Made by a program: the position numbers and the translations under genes
Shown here: piece by piece, positions 1-12,300 of the stretch
Numbering within the stretch: position 1 is the first letter of the stretch
Layout: each line of letters opens with the position of its first letter
The notes under the pieces: generated by a model
What the model saw: only the letters and a program-made list of their open reading frames with translations
What the model was told of the DNA's origin: nothing
The model's database searches: none
Origin: Lotus japonicus
Lineage: Eukaryota > Streptophyta > Magnoliopsida > Fabales > Fabaceae
Assembly (NCBI RefSeq): GCF_012489685.1
Contig: NC_080044.1
Span: 57,465,507-57,529,506, forward strand
DNA: 64,000 bases
Reading direction: 5' to 3'

Positions 1-3000
1 TCAACTTTAGATCTTGATACATCTTTGTCGATCCCGGATGAATACTCAATCTGCTCTTGTGACCTTCGTCAAGAATCATCCTTCTCAACTCCATGTCCAA
101 TGGTACGCAGACACGTCCTTTGCAACGCAGAATGTTGTCGGTTCCTACCTCAAAATCCGGCGCTTTTCCCAAAATGATCAAGTTCCGTTTCTCGATCAGC
201 TCCTCATCTAACAGTTGTTTCACCTTGATCTCGTTCAGAAAATCACTAGTGATCGTCACCATCCCAAAGCTCAATTTTCCAGGTGTCACTTGCATACCCA
301 AACTGAGGTCGCGAAAAGTCTCGATAAGTTCCAATTCCTTAATCATCAACGATGAAACATGAATTGTCTGGCGACTCAGTGCGTCTGCTACAACATTTGC
401 TTTTCCTGGGTGGTACAACAAAGTGAAATCATAGTCCTTGATGAATTCCACCCAACGCCTTTGTCTCATATTCAGATCCTTCTGATCGAACAGGTACTTC
501 AAGCTCTTATGATCACTAAAAACAGTGAAAGTGCTCCCATAAAGATAGTGCCTCCAAATCTTGAGCGCAAATACCACAGCCGCTAACTCCAAATCGTGCG
601 TAGGATAGTTCCGTTCATGTATCTTCAATTGCCTTGAAGAATAAGCCACAGCCTTTCGGTGTTGCATCAACACACAACCCAAACCTTGGTACGAAGCATC
701 GCAGTAAACCTCGTAGGGTTCCTTCTCTTGTGGTAATGTCAGAACTGGCGCGGTCGTCAAACGCTTCTTCATATCTTGGAAACTCTGTTCACAATCCTCT
801 GTCCAAGCAAAAGGTTGGTTCTTCCGGGTGAGTTTCGTCAATGGTCCTGCAATCTTAGCAAAACCTTCGATGAATCGTCGGTAATATCCAGCTAAACCGA
901 TGAAACTCCTTATATCTGTCACAGTCTTAGGACGCTCCCATGCAAGTACCGCTTCCACTTTACTGGGATCCACAGCAATACCCTCCTTTGAGATGACATG
1001 TCCTAAAAACTTTACTTCTTCGAGCCAAAATTCACACTTTGTCGCGTTAGCATACAGTACCTTATCCCGAAGAACTTGTAATACTTGACGTAGATGTTCC
1101 TCGTGTTCTTCACGATTCCTCGAGTAGATCAAGATGTCGTCGATGAACACCACAACGAAGCGATCCAAGAATGGATGAAAGATCCTATTCATGTAGTCCA
1201 TGAATACAGCTGGTGCATTCGTAACTCCAAACGGCATCACCAAGTACTCATAGTGCCCATAGCGTGTCCTAAACGCCGTCTTTTGAATATCCTCATCCTT
1301 GACTCTAATCTGGTGATATCCCGATCTCAGGTCAATCTTCGAGAAAATAGCAGCACCCTTCAACTGATCCATCAAATCGTCAATCCTTGGCAACGGATAA
1401 CGGTTCTTTATCGTGACTTTGTTCAACTGTCGATAATCCACACAAAGTCGCGATCTTCCGTCTTTCTTCTTCACAAGCAGCACTGGCGCTCCCCACGGAG
1501 AAACGCTAGGTCGGATAAACCCCTTCTTGGTTAAATCTTCGAGTTGACTCTTCAGCTCAGTCAGTTCTGCCGGTGCCATACGATACGGTGCGATTGATAT
1601 AGGTCCAGTGCCTGGGACTATATCAATTGTGAACTCCATATCTCTGACCGGAGGTATTCCAGGTACGTCTTCGGGGAACACATCCTCGAAATCTTGCACA
1701 ACAGCAATTCCGTGTACTCCATTCTCCTTAGCTTCCACCACGGTTGTAGACATGAGAGAACTCAAAGCTCCTTTCCTCAAAGAAAGCTTTGAAAAGTACG
1801 AGTTCAGGAACTCAGCGAGTCCAGCATCGGGAAAGATAACTACCTTATTGGCGCAATCAAGAAGAACATGATGGTGGGACAACCAATCCATGCCTATGAT
1901 CACATCCAATCCCTTGAGAGGTAAACAGATTAAGTTTGCTACAAACTTCTTATCTAGGTACATCCAAGGACATTCCAGACATGCAGTGTTAGTTACTAGA
2001 CTCTTAGATGCAGGGGTAGACACTGTCAAGTCAAACGGTAGCTTTGACACTTCTAGCTTTAACCTTGCCGCACAAGCTATATCTATAAATGAATGCGTAG
2101 CACCAGAATCAAATAGCGCGATAAGGGAATTACCCGCAATCTCGCAGGTACTGCGGATCAGACCATCGTCTTCCTCAGCTTCAGTTCCACTGATCGAGTA
2201 GACCCTTCCACCAGCAGTAGGCCTCCTAGCCCCAGCAACATTTGCAGCAGCCTCAACTTTAGGAATCCTGCACTCTGCAGCAGTGTGGCCTGGCTTGTTG
2301 CAGTTCCAACACGCCGCAAGACTCTCAGAACAGTGGTTGGCATAGTGCCCCTTTTTGTTGCACCTGAAGCAAGTCACATCCTCCCGATTCCCAGATGGGG
2401 TTCTTAGTGCAATTGCATTTCCACCAGTAGGATAAAAGGACCCAGAAGTTGTCCCCCTACCCTGAGGACGAACATACGGCTTCTTCTGGAAATGCCTACC
2501 CTTGTCACCTCTTCCTTGGTTAGTCCTAGCCGGACCTCCACTTCCTTGGTAAGGCTTGTTCAGACCTTGGAATTTGCCCCTTGCATTATCAATGGCCTCA
2601 ATCCCCTTGGTCTTCTCCACCAGCACTTGGTAGCGATTCAGTCCTAGCGGTTGCACCGCCCTCTGCAGCTCATAACACAGCCCCTCAATGAATCGCTCAC
2701 ACATGTAGCCTTCATCAATCTGTCCTCTAAAGTAACGGAAGTGTTTAGCCAACGACTCCAACTTTGCAGCATACTCAGCAACGGTCATGCCTCCTTGACG
2801 GAGTCTCAGAAATTGTGCTTCCTTAGCGGCTCTAGCACTTCTAGGAAAGTACTTGTCCAAGAAAGCTCCACGGAAACACTCCCAAGTGATGGCTTGATGG
2901 TCAGCCTCCATCATAGCCCTAGCCCCACGCCACCAATACTCAGCTTCACCCGTTAGCAGGTAGGTTGCATAATCAACTTTCATCTCTGCAGTTGTACGCA

Positions 3001-3301
3001 AGAAGGTAAAGATCTTCTCCAACTCTTGGAGCCATAAGTCAGCTTCTTCCGGATCGAAGCCCCCAGAGAACTTCGGCGGATCCTGACGCTTGAAATCATT
3101 CAGACCCCTGGTCTGAGCAGCAGCTAATTCACGTTCCTCCCGCTGAACACGGCGAGCATTCTCTTCAGCTTGGTTTTGTGCAGCCACCAAAGCAGCAGTA
3201 GCAGCACGTTGAGCTTCAGCTTCCTCCCTTGCAGCAGTGTTAGTAACTTGTTGTGCCATAAGGGCAGTCAGATTAGCAATAGCTTGCTCCATCGGATTCA
3301 T
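1..3301 (-). CDS. Ty3/Gypsy gag-pol polyprotein, 3' end beyond window
   Basis: The frame runs from an ATG at 3301 (MNPMEQ...) to the window edge, at least 1100 codons with no stop or frameshift when read codon by codon. This is the first in-frame ATG after an in-frame stop at 3407-3409. Seen in order: an Ala/Glu/Arg-rich, probably coiled-coil N-terminus (about 24-60); the retrotransposon Gag core (about 85-195, with W90 and W123-W124); a basic Gly-rich linker; two CCHC zinc knuckles (C311-C324 and C331-C344); aspartic protease DSGAT at 398-402 and GMDWL near 471-475; reverse transcriptase about 585-766 with Asp657 and FIDD at 719-722; RNase H with D868, E905, D930 and D973; then the first two His (1081, 1088) of the integrase HHCC zinc finger. 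The protein packages, processes, reverse-transcribes and integrates element RNA. All checked catalytic residues are present, so this copy may be recent. The integrase core and any chromodomain are outside the window. Confidence 0.95.
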   Translation of the reverse strand, partial: MNPMEQAIANLTALMAQQVTNTAAREEAEAQRAATAALVAAQNQAEENARRVQREERELAAAQTRGLNDFKRQDPPKFSGGFDPEEADLWLQELEKIFTFLRTTAEMKVDYATYLLTGEAEYWWRGARAMMEADHQAITWECFRGAFLDKYFPRSARAAKEAQFLRLRQGGMTVAEYAAKLESLAKHFRYFRGQIDEGYMCERFIEGLCYELQRAVQPLGLNRYQVLVEKTKGIEAIDNARGKFQGLNKPYQGSGGPARTNQGRGDKGRHFQKKPYVRPQGRGTTSGSFYPTGGNAIALRTPSGNREDVTCFRCNKKGHYANHCSESLAACWNCNKPGHTAAECRIPKVEAAANVAGARRPTAGGRVYSISGTEAEEDDGLIRSTCEIAGNSLIALFDSGATHSFIDIACAARLKLEVSKLPFDLTVSTPASKSLVTNTACLECPWMYLDKKFVANLICLPLKGLDVIIGMDWLSHHHVLLDCANKVVIFPDAGLAEFLNSYFSKLSLRKGALSSLMSTTVVEAKENGVHGIAVVQDFEDVFPEDVPGIPPVRDMEFTIDIVPGTGPISIAPYRMAPAELTELKSQLEDLTKKGFIRPSVSPWGAPVLLVKKKDGRSRLCVDYRQLNKVTIKNRYPLPRIDDLMDQLKGAAIFSKIDLRSGYHQIRVKDEDIQKTAFRTRYGHYEYLVMPFGVTNAPAVFMDYMNRIFHPFLDRFVVVFIDDILIYSRNREEHEEHLRQVLQVLRDKVLYANATKCEFWLEEVKFLGHVISKEGIAVDPSKVEAVLAWERPKTVTDIRSFIGLAGYYRRFIEGFAKIAGPLTKLTRKNQPFAWTEDCEQSFQDMKKRLTTAPVLTLPQEKEPYEVYCDASYQGLGCVLMQHRKAVAYSSRQLKIHERNYPTHDLELAAVVFALKIWRHYLYGSTFTVFSDHKSLKYLFDQKDLNMRQRRWVEFIKDYDFTLLYHPGKANVVADALSRQTIHVSSLMIKELELIETFRDLSLGMQVTPGKLSFGMVTITSDFLNEIKVKQLLDEELIEKRNLIILGKAPDFEVGTDNILRCKGRVCVPLDMELRRMILDEGHKSRLSIHPGSTKMYQDLKL

Positions 3302-3618
3302 GCTGTCTGAACCTTGAGTCTCGATCGGTTGTGGAAACCTCCTGTTCCTGTTTTCATGAACAGTCAAAGACCACAACAGATACTCAGGCCAGAACAACAC
3401 AAAGTTCTATAATAACTAACTATGTATATACTTATATCAAATGTATAATTAACAATAACTAGCATAAGGTTATTCACTTACGAATAACCTTCAAAAATAA
3501 TCTATATAAACAGTAATCAAGCACACTCTTCCTCCGATTGACACCCCATCAATCGGTCTCAGAGTTCAAACATCTTAAGCAGGCACTCTACCCAAAAGCT
3601 CTGGTTTTCTAGACCAAA
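3302..3618 (-). other. Untranslated leader between primer-binding site and gag
   Basis: About 317 bp between the primer-binding site and the gag ATG. The gag frame stays open upstream only to a stop at 3407-3409 and has no earlier ATG. In Ty3/Gypsy elements this interval belongs to the genomic RNA leader and usually carries packaging signals, but I recognise no specific motif here. The middle (about 3400-3520) is AT-rich. Confidence 0.7.
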
Positions 3619-3630
3619 GCTCTGATACCA
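3619..3630 (-). promoter_or_regulatory. Primer-binding site for initiator tRNA-Met
   Basis: The minus strand reads TGGTATCAGAGC, complementary to the 3' end of plant initiator tRNA-Met including its CCA tail. It lies four bases (ATTG) inside the LTR end, the normal place for the site that primes minus-strand DNA synthesis. It fixes both the orientation of the element and the inner boundary of the LTR. Confidence 0.93.
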
Positions 3631-4353
3631 CAATTGTAACACCCCAATTTCTCAACTGAGGAGTCACATTAGTAACCTAACAAAGTCTAAGGACCAATCT
3701 GCAATCCCTAAAAACCAAGGGAATTTTTTTTTCTGTAAAACAACTAAACACTTCGGCTAAAAGGTTGGAAACATACCATAACTTTATTTAGATAACTTGT
3801 TTCCCGATATACAGTAATAATAGTTTACAATACCATAAGTAAGGTTCAGAATAAACATGCGCACTTTAACAGTGGCGGAAGCAAGACTTTAATAACAGAG
3901 TTCTCATAAAGTAAAAGAGACTCCAACATAATCCACAAGAAGAGAAGCAAAGCTGCTTCTCATACCTCTACTCCACCGCTTACAACTCGATCTCCAACTC
4001 GAGTAGCTATGCCTCGGCGGAAGGATCTCCATCGCCTAATAGCGTTAAGCGCCCAAACAACAAGTAGCAAATAGAAAGGGTTAACTCCATGCAATTACCA
4101 TGTATAAAAGAGAAAAATCATGCTGTTCGAATTTAATTACCTGGCATGGTAAATAACTAGCAACATAACTCAACTCATATATCAACAACTTAAACATAAA
4201 TCGGACTCAGATAATAATAACCTCAACAATGTAACATCAAATCAGATATCAATAAACCAATACGAAAATCCAACAACATAGGGTCAGGTGTTAGTTCCCT
4301 ATAATGCAACTATATGCTGCTAACAAAATGGATCGATCAATATCGTCTCTCAA

Positions 4354-4547
4354 GACGGGACAATGATAGGACACACCTCCTCATCGCCACTTATAACGTC
4401 ATACATGACGGGACAATCATAGGACACACCTCCTAATCGCCACTTAACGTCACACAAGACGGGACAATCATAGGACACACCTCCTGATCGCCACTTAGCA
4501 CCTCGCAAGATGGGACAATGATAGGACACACCTCCTCATCGCCACTT
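4354..4547. repeat. Four-copy ~51 bp tandem repeat inside the LTR
   Basis: Copies start at 4354, 4407, 4458 and 4509 (spacings 53, 51, 51). Each has a GACGGGACAAT-like start (GATGGG in the last copy), then ATAGGACACACCTCCT and an ATCGCCACTT block, followed by a more variable spacer. The position is in the presumed transcribed part of the LTR. Function unknown; short internal repeats are common in plant LTRs. Confidence 0.9.
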
Positions 4548-5773
4548 GAACTCAAGCCCTATATGCCAAGTCAGACAATAACAAAGCCCACCAAGGACCA
4601 ATCCAAAGTAACCACATGTTCCATCCACTAGGAAGCAGTAACGACAGAAACCAGTAAACGGCCGAAGCCTCTCAGAAAACATTTTCCAAATTCAGCATAA
4701 TAATCATAATCATCTGCCAATCAATATAAACATCTTCATCTCAAACACAGGCAGTGCGATAAAAGCATGCAAGACTCAAAGACGCTCTAAAACCGAGTTA
4801 CCCTTACCTTCGTGAGTAGAAGTTGGGCATGGAAATTGCGAACCTAGAACAAAGAAAACACAATCATCAACACAAGCTTCACTAGGAGCAACACGATCTA
4901 CTAATACTAATCGAAATCGTAAAGAAAGCCTCTAAAGCTTCAGAGTTCCTATTTAGGCACAAATTGACAACGGAGACTTCGTTCGCTAAAACGAGCATAA
5001 CTCGAGCTACAGAACTCAGAATGACACGAAACCGGCGCCAAAATTTCGACAATTGAAAGAGCTACGCAATGGCTCAGGTCATAGAGACCCAAAATTATTT
5101 TTGGACACGGTACCCAGAATTAGGTTTCGGCCACTATGGAAATAGGGTTTTTCGAACTTTTTCTTCGATCTAAATCAATTCACAAGGTAGTTTTAGGGTA
5201 AAACTAAGGCAAAGAAATTGTCGGAACAATTTTCGGACAATCGGGTCGAAATACGACTATCCAGGGGCATTTTGGTCCAAAATAAAGGCTCAAAACTTCA
5301 AAGTTATCAGTTCGGAAAACAAATTTGACAGCATTGATCCTCATGACATCCGTGACAACAAATCCTAAAGGCACGAAGTCAGATTACAGCTTTTCGACAA
5401 TAAAGTTTCGAAATGTGCGACTAATGGGGTTTTTGAATCAATTTTTCAGATCTTGGACAACTGAATCGCAATCGGCGATTACTGACAGAGGTTTTAGACT
5501 CATGGGAACATAAGGAACATAACCCAACCAAGAAATCAAGGAAATCGGACAATTTTAGAAAAAGCTCAAAACTGTGAGCACAGAAACGATTTCAGAAACG
5601 CAACAGAAACAGTAAACAGAGGTAGGATTCATGCTAGTTACCTCAATACCTAGAAGTAGGGACGAACTGCACGGAGATTGGTCAAGTTTTCGCGAAAATT
5701 TTCTCCTCTCCTCCTCTCTCCTTGCTCGTGGCCTTGAATGGGTGAGAATGAAGAGATTTTGCTTTTTTCGAGC

Positions 5774-5781
5774 TATTTATA
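5774..5781 (-). promoter_or_regulatory. Predicted TATA box of the LTR promoter
   Basis: The minus strand reads CCTATAAATAGC, a near-perfect plant TATA box, followed downstream (leftwards) by a CT- and CA-rich stretch suitable for initiation, expected at about 5740-5750. If correct, U3 lies to the right of this point and R-U5 to the left, about 2.1 kb long. Assigned by motif only. Confidence 0.65.
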
Positions 5782-6260
5782 GGCAGGTGAAATCGCGGGA
5801 AAATGAAAATTTCGCGATTCCGATTTTTGCAGCACGTCCACCGAGGAATTCTAAGAGAGATTCTGGCGTCAGAATTCCAGAACTCAAAACAATTACCTAT
5901 GATTTGGGAAAAACGATATCTAAAATCCCAAAGGCGGTGTAAGTTAATCTGTCCCGTTAAACTACTTTTTGCTGTGATGCTCAGACGACAAAACTTCCTT
6001 CTGAAGAAAGATTGGAAATGTCGAAACAAATCTGGCAACGCGGACGGAAACTTCGTTAGAAGTCCCGAATAGAAAAAGTATTCATCCATCGCTCGAATCT
6101 AGGGTTTCGAAGCAAGGAAATTAGCGTCGTCGGACTTCCGAAAAGTGAATACTATCGTGCGTACAGTCTAGAGTTCCGAAATGAAAACGCTGGTCGAAGG
6201 AAAAATAAAGAAAATCTTTAAATTTCCAAGGATTCGAAATCTCACTTAAAACGTTGCTCT

Positions 6261-6360
6261 NNNNNNNNNNNNNNNNNNNNNNNNNNNNNNNNNNNNNNNN
6301 NNNNNNNNNNNNNNNNNNNNNNNNNNNNNNNNNNNNNNNNNNNNNNNNNNNNNNNNNNNN
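6261..6360. other. Assembly gap, exactly 100 N
   Basis: A run of exactly 100 N, the usual placeholder for a gap of unknown size. It separates the retroelement LTR from satellite array A, so the true junction is not seen. Confidence 0.98.
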
Positions 6361-9300
6361 TTTCAAAGTTGTAGCTCGTTACTTTAGCTCCGCGAGGCCT
6401 CAATCAGACTGAAATTTCGCGACTTGTAGCCTGAGTGTGATCCTTTCATTGCAGACTGTGTCGAGAATTTGATGTTCTTGAGCGGCGGCATCTCAACAGC
6501 TTCCGACAATCGGGACCTCCAAAAAGTTGAAACTTCACAAAAGTTCTTTTTTCAAAGTGGTAGCTCGTTACGTTAGCTCCGCGAGGCCTCAATCAGACTG
6601 AAATTTCGCGACTTGTAGCCTGAGGTGTGATCCTTTCATTGCAGACTGTGTCGAGAATTTGATGTTCTTGAGCGGCGCATCTCACAGCTTCCGACAATCG
6701 CGGGACCCTCCAAAAAGTTGAAACTTCACAAAAGTTCTTTTTTCAAAGTGGTAGCTCGTTACGTTAGCTCCGCGAGGCCTCAATCAGACTGAAATTTCGC
6801 GACTTGTAGCCTGAGGTGTGATCCTTTCATTGCAGACTGTGTCGAGAATTTGATGTTCTTGAGCGACAGCATCTCACAGCTTCCGACAATCGCGGGACCC
6901 TCCAAAAAGTTGAAACTTCACAAAAGTTTTTTTCAAAGTTGTAGCTCGTTACATTAGCTCCGCGAGGCCTCAATCAGACTGAAATTTCGCGACTTGTAGC
7001 CTGAGGTGTGATCCTTTCATTGCAGACTGTGTCGATAATTTGATGTTCTTGAGCGGCGCATCTAACAGCTTCCGACAATCGCGGGACCCTCCAAAAAAGT
7101 CGAAACTTCACAAAAGTTTTTTTCAAAGTTGTAGCTCGTTACGTTAGCTCCGCGAGGCCTCAATCAGACTGAAATTTCGCGACTGTAGCCTGAGGTGTGA
7201 TCCTTTCATTCAGACTGTGTCGAGAATTTGATGTTCTTGAGCGGCAGCATCTCACAGCTTCCGACAATCGCGGGACCCTCCAAAAAGTCGAAACTTCACA
7301 AAAGTTCTTTTTCAAAGTTGTAGCTCGTTACGTTAGCTCCGCGAGGCCTCAATCAGACTGAAATTTCGCGACTTGTAGCCTGAGGTGTGATCCTTTCATT
7401 GCAGACTGTGTCGAGAATTTGATGTTCTTGAGCGGCGGCATCTCACAGCTTCCGACAATCGCGGGACCTCCAAAAAGTCGAAACTTCACAAAAGTTCTTT
7501 TTCAAAGTTGTAGCTCGTTACGTTAGCTCCGCGAGGCCTCAATCAGACTGAAATTTCGCGACTTGTAGCCTGAGGTGTGATCCTTTCATTGCAGACTGTG
7601 TCGAGAATTTGATGTTCTTGAGCGGCGCATCTAACAGCTTCCGACAATCGCGGGACCTCCAAAAAGTCGAAACTTCACAAAAGTTCTTTTTTCAAAGTTG
7701 TAGCTCGTTACGTTAGCTCCGCGAGGCCTCAATCAGACTGAAATTTCGCGACTTGTAGCCTGAGGTGTGATCCTTTCATTGCAGACTGTGTCGAGAATTT
7801 GATGTTCTTGAGCGGCGCATCTCACAGCTTCCGACAATCGCGGGACCCTCCAAAAGTTGAAACTTCACAAAAGTTCTTTTTCAAAGTTGTAGCTCGTTAC
7901 ATTAGCTCCGCGAGGCCTCAATCAGACTGAAATTTCGCGACTTGTAGCCTGAGGTGTGATCCTTTCATTGCAGACTGTGTCGAGAATTTGATGTTCTTGA
8001 GCGGCCGCATCTAACAGCTTCCGACAATCGCGGGACCCTCCAAAAAGTCGAAACTTCACAAAAGTTCTTTTCAAAGTTGTAGCTCGTTACGTTAGCTCCG
8101 CGAGGCCTCAATCAGACTGAAATTTCGCGACTTGTAGCCTGAGGTGTGATCCTTTCATTGCAGACTGTGTCGAGAATTTGATGTTCTTGAGCGGCGCATC
8201 TCACAGCTTCCGACAATCGCGGGACCCTCCAAAAAGTTGAAAACTTCACAAAAGTTCTTTTTCAAAGTTGTAGCTCGTTACTTAGCCGCGAGGCCTCAAT
8301 CAGACTGAAATTTCGCGACTTGTAGCCTGAGGTGTGATCCTTTCATTGCAGACTGTGTCGAGAATTTGATGTTCTTGAGCGGCGCATCTAACAGCTTCCG
8401 ACAATCGCGGGACCCTCCAAAAAGTCGAAACTTCACAAAAAGTTCTTTTTCAAAGTTGTAGCTCGTTACGTTAGCTCCGCGAGGCCTCAATCAGACTGAA
8501 ATTTCGCGACTTGTAGCCTGAGGTGTGATCCTTTCATTGCAGACTGTGTCGAGAATTTGATGTTCTTGAGCGGCGGCATCTCACAGCTTCCGACAATCGC
8601 GGGACCCTCCAAAAAGTCGAAACTTCACAAAAGTTCTTTTTCAAAGTTGTAGCTCGTTACGTTAGCTCCGCGAGGCCTCAATCAGACTGAAATTTCGCGA
8701 CTTGTAGCCTGAGGTGTGATCCTTTCATTGCAGACTGTGTCGAGAATTTGATGTTCTTGAGCGGCGCATCTCACAGCTTCCGACAATCGCGGGACCCTCC
8801 AAAAAGTCGAAACTTCACAAAAGTTCTTTTTCAAAGTTGTAGCTCGTTACGTTAGCTCCGCGAGGCCTCAATCAGACTGAAATTTCGCGACTTGTAGCCT
8901 GAGGTGTGATCCTTTCATTGCAGACTGTGTCGAGAATTTGATGTTCTTGAGCGGCGGCATCTCACAGCTTCCGACAATCGCGGGACCCTCCAAAAAGTTG
9001 AAACTTCACAAAAGTTCTTTTTCAAAGTTGTAGCTCGTTACGTTAGCTCCGCGAGGCCTCAATCAGACTGAAATTTCGCGACTTGTAGCCTGAGGTGTGA
9101 TCCTTTCATTGCAGACTGTGTCGAGAATTTGATGTTCTTGAGCGGCAGCATCTCACAGCTTCCGACAATCGCGGGACCTCCAAAAAGTTGAAACTTCACA
9201 AAAGTTCTTTTTCAAAGTTGTAGCTCGTTACGTTAGCTCCGCGAGGCCTCAATCAGACTGAAATTTCGCGACTTGTAGCCTGAGGTGTGATCCTTTCATT

Positions 9301-12300
9301 GCAGACTGTGTCGAGAATTTGATGTTCTTGAGCGGCGCATCTAACAGCTTCCGACAATCGCGGGACCCTCCAAAAAGTCGAAACTTCACAAAAGTCCTTT
9401 TTCAAAGTAGCTCGTTACGTTAGCTCCGCGAGGCCTCAATCAGACTGAAATTTCGCGACTTGTAGCCTGAGGTGTGATCCTTTCATTGCAGACTGTGTCG
9501 AGAATTTGATGTTCTTGAGCGGCGGCATCTCACAGCTTCCGACAATCGCGGGACCCTCCAAAAAGTCGAAACTTCACAAAAGTTCTTTTTCAAAGTTGTA
9601 GCTCGTTACGTTAGCTCCGCGAGGCCTCAATCAGACTGAAATTTCGCGACTTGTAGCCTGAGGTGTGATCCTTTCATTGCAGACTGTGTCGAGAATTTGA
9701 TGTTCTTGAGCGGCGGCATCTCACAGCTTCCGACAATCGCGGGACCCTCCAAAAAGTCGAAACTTCACAAAAGTTCTTTTTCAAAGTGTAGCTCGTTACG
9801 TTAGCTCCGCGAGGCCTCAATCAGACTGAAATTTCGCGACTTGTAGCCTGAGGTGTGATCCTTTCATTGCAGACTGTGTCGAGAATTTGATGTTCTTGAG
9901 CGGCGCATCTCACAGCTTCCGACAATCGCGGGACCCTCCAAAAAGTCGAAACTTCACAAAAGTTCTTTTTCAAAGTTGTAGCTCGTTACGTTAGCTCCGC
10001 GAGGCCTCAATCAGACTGAAATTTCGCGACTTGTAGCCTGAGGTGTGATCCTTTCATTGCAGACTGTGTCGAGAATTTGATGTTCTTGAGCGGCGCATCT
10101 CACAGCTTCCGACAATCGCGGGACCCTCCAAAAAGTCGAAACTTCACAAAAGTTCTTTTTCAAAGTGTAGCTCGTTACGTTAGCTCCGCGAGGCCTCAAT
10201 CAGACTGAAATTTCGCGACTTGTAGCCTGAGGTGTGATCCTTTCATTGCAGACTGTGTCGAGAATTTGATGTTCTTGAGCGGCGCATCTCACAGCTTCCG
10301 ACAATCGCGGGACCCTCCAAAAGTCGAAACTTCACAAAAGTTCTTTTTCAAAGTTGTAGCTCGTTACGTTAGCTCCGCGAGGCCTCAATCAGACTGAAAT
10401 TTCGCGACTTGTAGCCTGAGGTGTGATCCTTTCATTGCAGACTGTGTCGAGAATTTGATGTTCTTGAGCGGCGCATCTCACAGCTTCCGACAATCGCGGG
10501 ACCCTCCAAAAAGTCGAAACTTCACAAAAGTCTTTTCAAAGTTGTAGCTCGTTACGTTAGCTCCGCGAGGCCTCAATCAGACTGAAATTTCGCGACTTGT
10601 AGCCTGAGGTGTGATCCTTTCATTGCAGACTGTGTCGAGAATTTGATGTTCTTGAGCGGCGCATCTCACAGCTTCCGACAATCGCGGGACCCTCCAAAAA
10701 GTCGAAACTTCACAAAAGTTCTTTTTCAAAGTTGTAGCTCGTTACGTTAGCTCCGCGAGGCCTCAATCAGACTGAAATTTCGCGACTTGTAGCCTGAGGT
10801 GTGATCCTTTCATTGCAGACTGTGTCGAGAATTTGATGTTCTTGAGCGGCGCATCTCACAGCTTCCGACAATCGCGGGACCCTCCAAAAAGTCGAAACTT
10901 CACAAAAGTTCTTTTTCAAAGTTGTAGCTCGTTACGTTAGCTCCGCGAGGCCTCAATCAGACTGAAATTTCGCGACTTGTAGCCTGAGGTGTGATCCTTT
11001 CATTGCAGACTGTGTCGAGAATTTGATGTTCTTGAGCGGCGCATCTCACAGCTTCCGACAATCGCGGGACCCTCCAAAAAGTTGAAACTTCACAAAAGTT
11101 CTTTTTCAAAGTTGTAGCTCGTTACGTTAGCTCCGCGAGGCCTCAATCAGACTGAAATTTCGCGACTTGTAGCCTGAGGTGTGATCCTTTCATTGCAGAC
11201 TGTGTCGAGAATTTGATGTTCTTGAGCGGCCGCATCTCACAGCTTCCGACAATCGCGGGACCTCCAAAAAGTCGAAACTTCACAAAAGTTCTTTTCAAAG
11301 TTGTAGCTCGTTACGTTAGCTCCGCGAGGCCTCAATCAGACTGAAATTTCGCGACTTGTAGCCTGAGGTGTGATCCTTTCATTGCAGACTGTGTCGAGAA
11401 TTTGATGTTCTTGAGCGGCGCATCTCACAGCTTCCGACAATCGCGGGACCCTCCAAAAAGTTGAAACTTCACAAAAGTTCTTTTTCAAAGTTGTAGCTCG
11501 TTACGTTAGCTCCGCGAGGCCTCAATCAGACTGAAATTTCGCGACTTGTAGCCTGAGGTGTGATCCTTTCATTGCAGACTGTGTCGAGAATTTGATGTTC
11601 TTGAGCGGCCGCATCTAACAGCTTCCGACAATCGCGGGACCCTCCAAAAAGTCGAAACTTCACAAAAGTTTTTCAAAGTTGTAGCTCGTTACGTTAGCTC
11701 CGCGAGGCCTCAATCAGACTGAAATTTCGCGACTTGTAGCCTGAGGTGTGATCCTTTCATTGCAGACTGTGTCGAGAATTTGATGTTCTTGAGCGGCGCA
11801 TCTCACAGCTTCCGACAATCGCGGGACCCTCCAAAAAGTTGAAACTTCACAAAAGTTCTTTTTCAAAGTTGTAGCTCGTTACGTTAGCTCCGCGAGGCCT
11901 CAATCAGACTGAAATTTCGCGACTTGTAGCCTGAGGTGTGATCCTTTCATTGCAGACTGTGTCGAGAATTTGATGTTATTGAGCGGCGCATCTAACAGCT
12001 TCCGACAATCGCGGGACCCTCCAAAAAGTCGAAACTTCACAAAAGTTCTTTTCAAAGTTGTAGCTCGTTACGTTAGCTCCGCGAGGCCTCAATCAGACTG
12101 AAATTTCGCGACTTGTAGCCTGAGGTGTGATCCTTTCATTGCAGACTGTGTCGAGAATTTGATGTTCTTGAGCGGCGGCATCTCACAGCTTCCGACAATC
12201 GCGGGACCCTCCAAAAAGTTGAAACTTCACAAAAGTTCTTTTTCAAAGTGGTAGCTCGTTACGTTAGCTCCGCGAGGCCTCAATCAGACTGAAATTTCGC

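Larger units (their letters stand above)
1..6260 (-). mobile_element. Ty3/Gypsy LTR retrotransposon, 5' portion (chromovirus-like)
   Basis: Read right to left, this stretch holds, in the expected order, an LTR, a tRNA-iMet primer-binding site, a leader and a fused gag-pol frame. That order, with RT and RNase H preceding integrase, is Ty3/Gypsy and not Copia. Gag-pol as one frame, the iMet primer and the RT/RNase H motif style resemble plant chromoviruses of the Tekay/Del type; this lineage call is by recognition only. The rest of integrase, any chromodomain, the polypurine tract and the 3' LTR lie beyond the left edge. The outer end of the 5' LTR and the target-site duplication are not visible and may be hidden by the N run at 6261-6360. 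No nested insertion is seen. Confidence 0.93.
3635..6260 (-). repeat. 5' long terminal repeat, inner edge certain, outer edge not seen
   Basis: On the minus strand the repeat ends in GGGGTGTTACA, the usual CA terminus, immediately before the primer-binding site. It extends right for at least 2.6 kb if everything up to the N run belongs to it. Inside are a TATA box (5774-5781), a four-copy ~51 bp tandem repeat (4354-4547), a short T tract near 3724-3732 and one possible AATAAA signal on the minus strand (3783-3788). No open frame here looks coding. The second LTR is outside the window, so length and age cannot be measured. The right limit is an inference: the outer LTR end could lie before 6260. 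Confidence 0.72.

Noticed and set aside
14..2956. Several plus-strand open frames of 60-146 codons across 14-2956, and a 61-codon minus-strand frame at 2158-2343
   Set aside because: They are antisense or out-of-frame shadows of the gag-pol frame, which explains every base here with recognisable domains.
3783..3788. AATAAA on the minus strand as the LTR polyadenylation signal
   Set aside because: The hexamer is present, but it is a common motif in AT-rich sequence and would make R about 2 kb long; not strong enough to list as a separate feature.
5325..6089. Open frames of 62-135 codons on both strands in the LTR
   Set aside because: They overlap one another and the TATA box, have no recognisable motif and lie in LTR sequence.
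6121..6366. Minus-strand frame reading across the N run
   Set aside because: Most of its length is undetermined sequence, so it has no meaning as a gene.
8296..8490. Repeated ~60-codon frames in the satellite starting MRPRGAN (also at 10011, 13046, 21215 and elsewhere)
   Set aside because: They are single-monomer accidents. The 190-191 bp period shifts frame every copy, and the frames end or break in neighbouring monomers.
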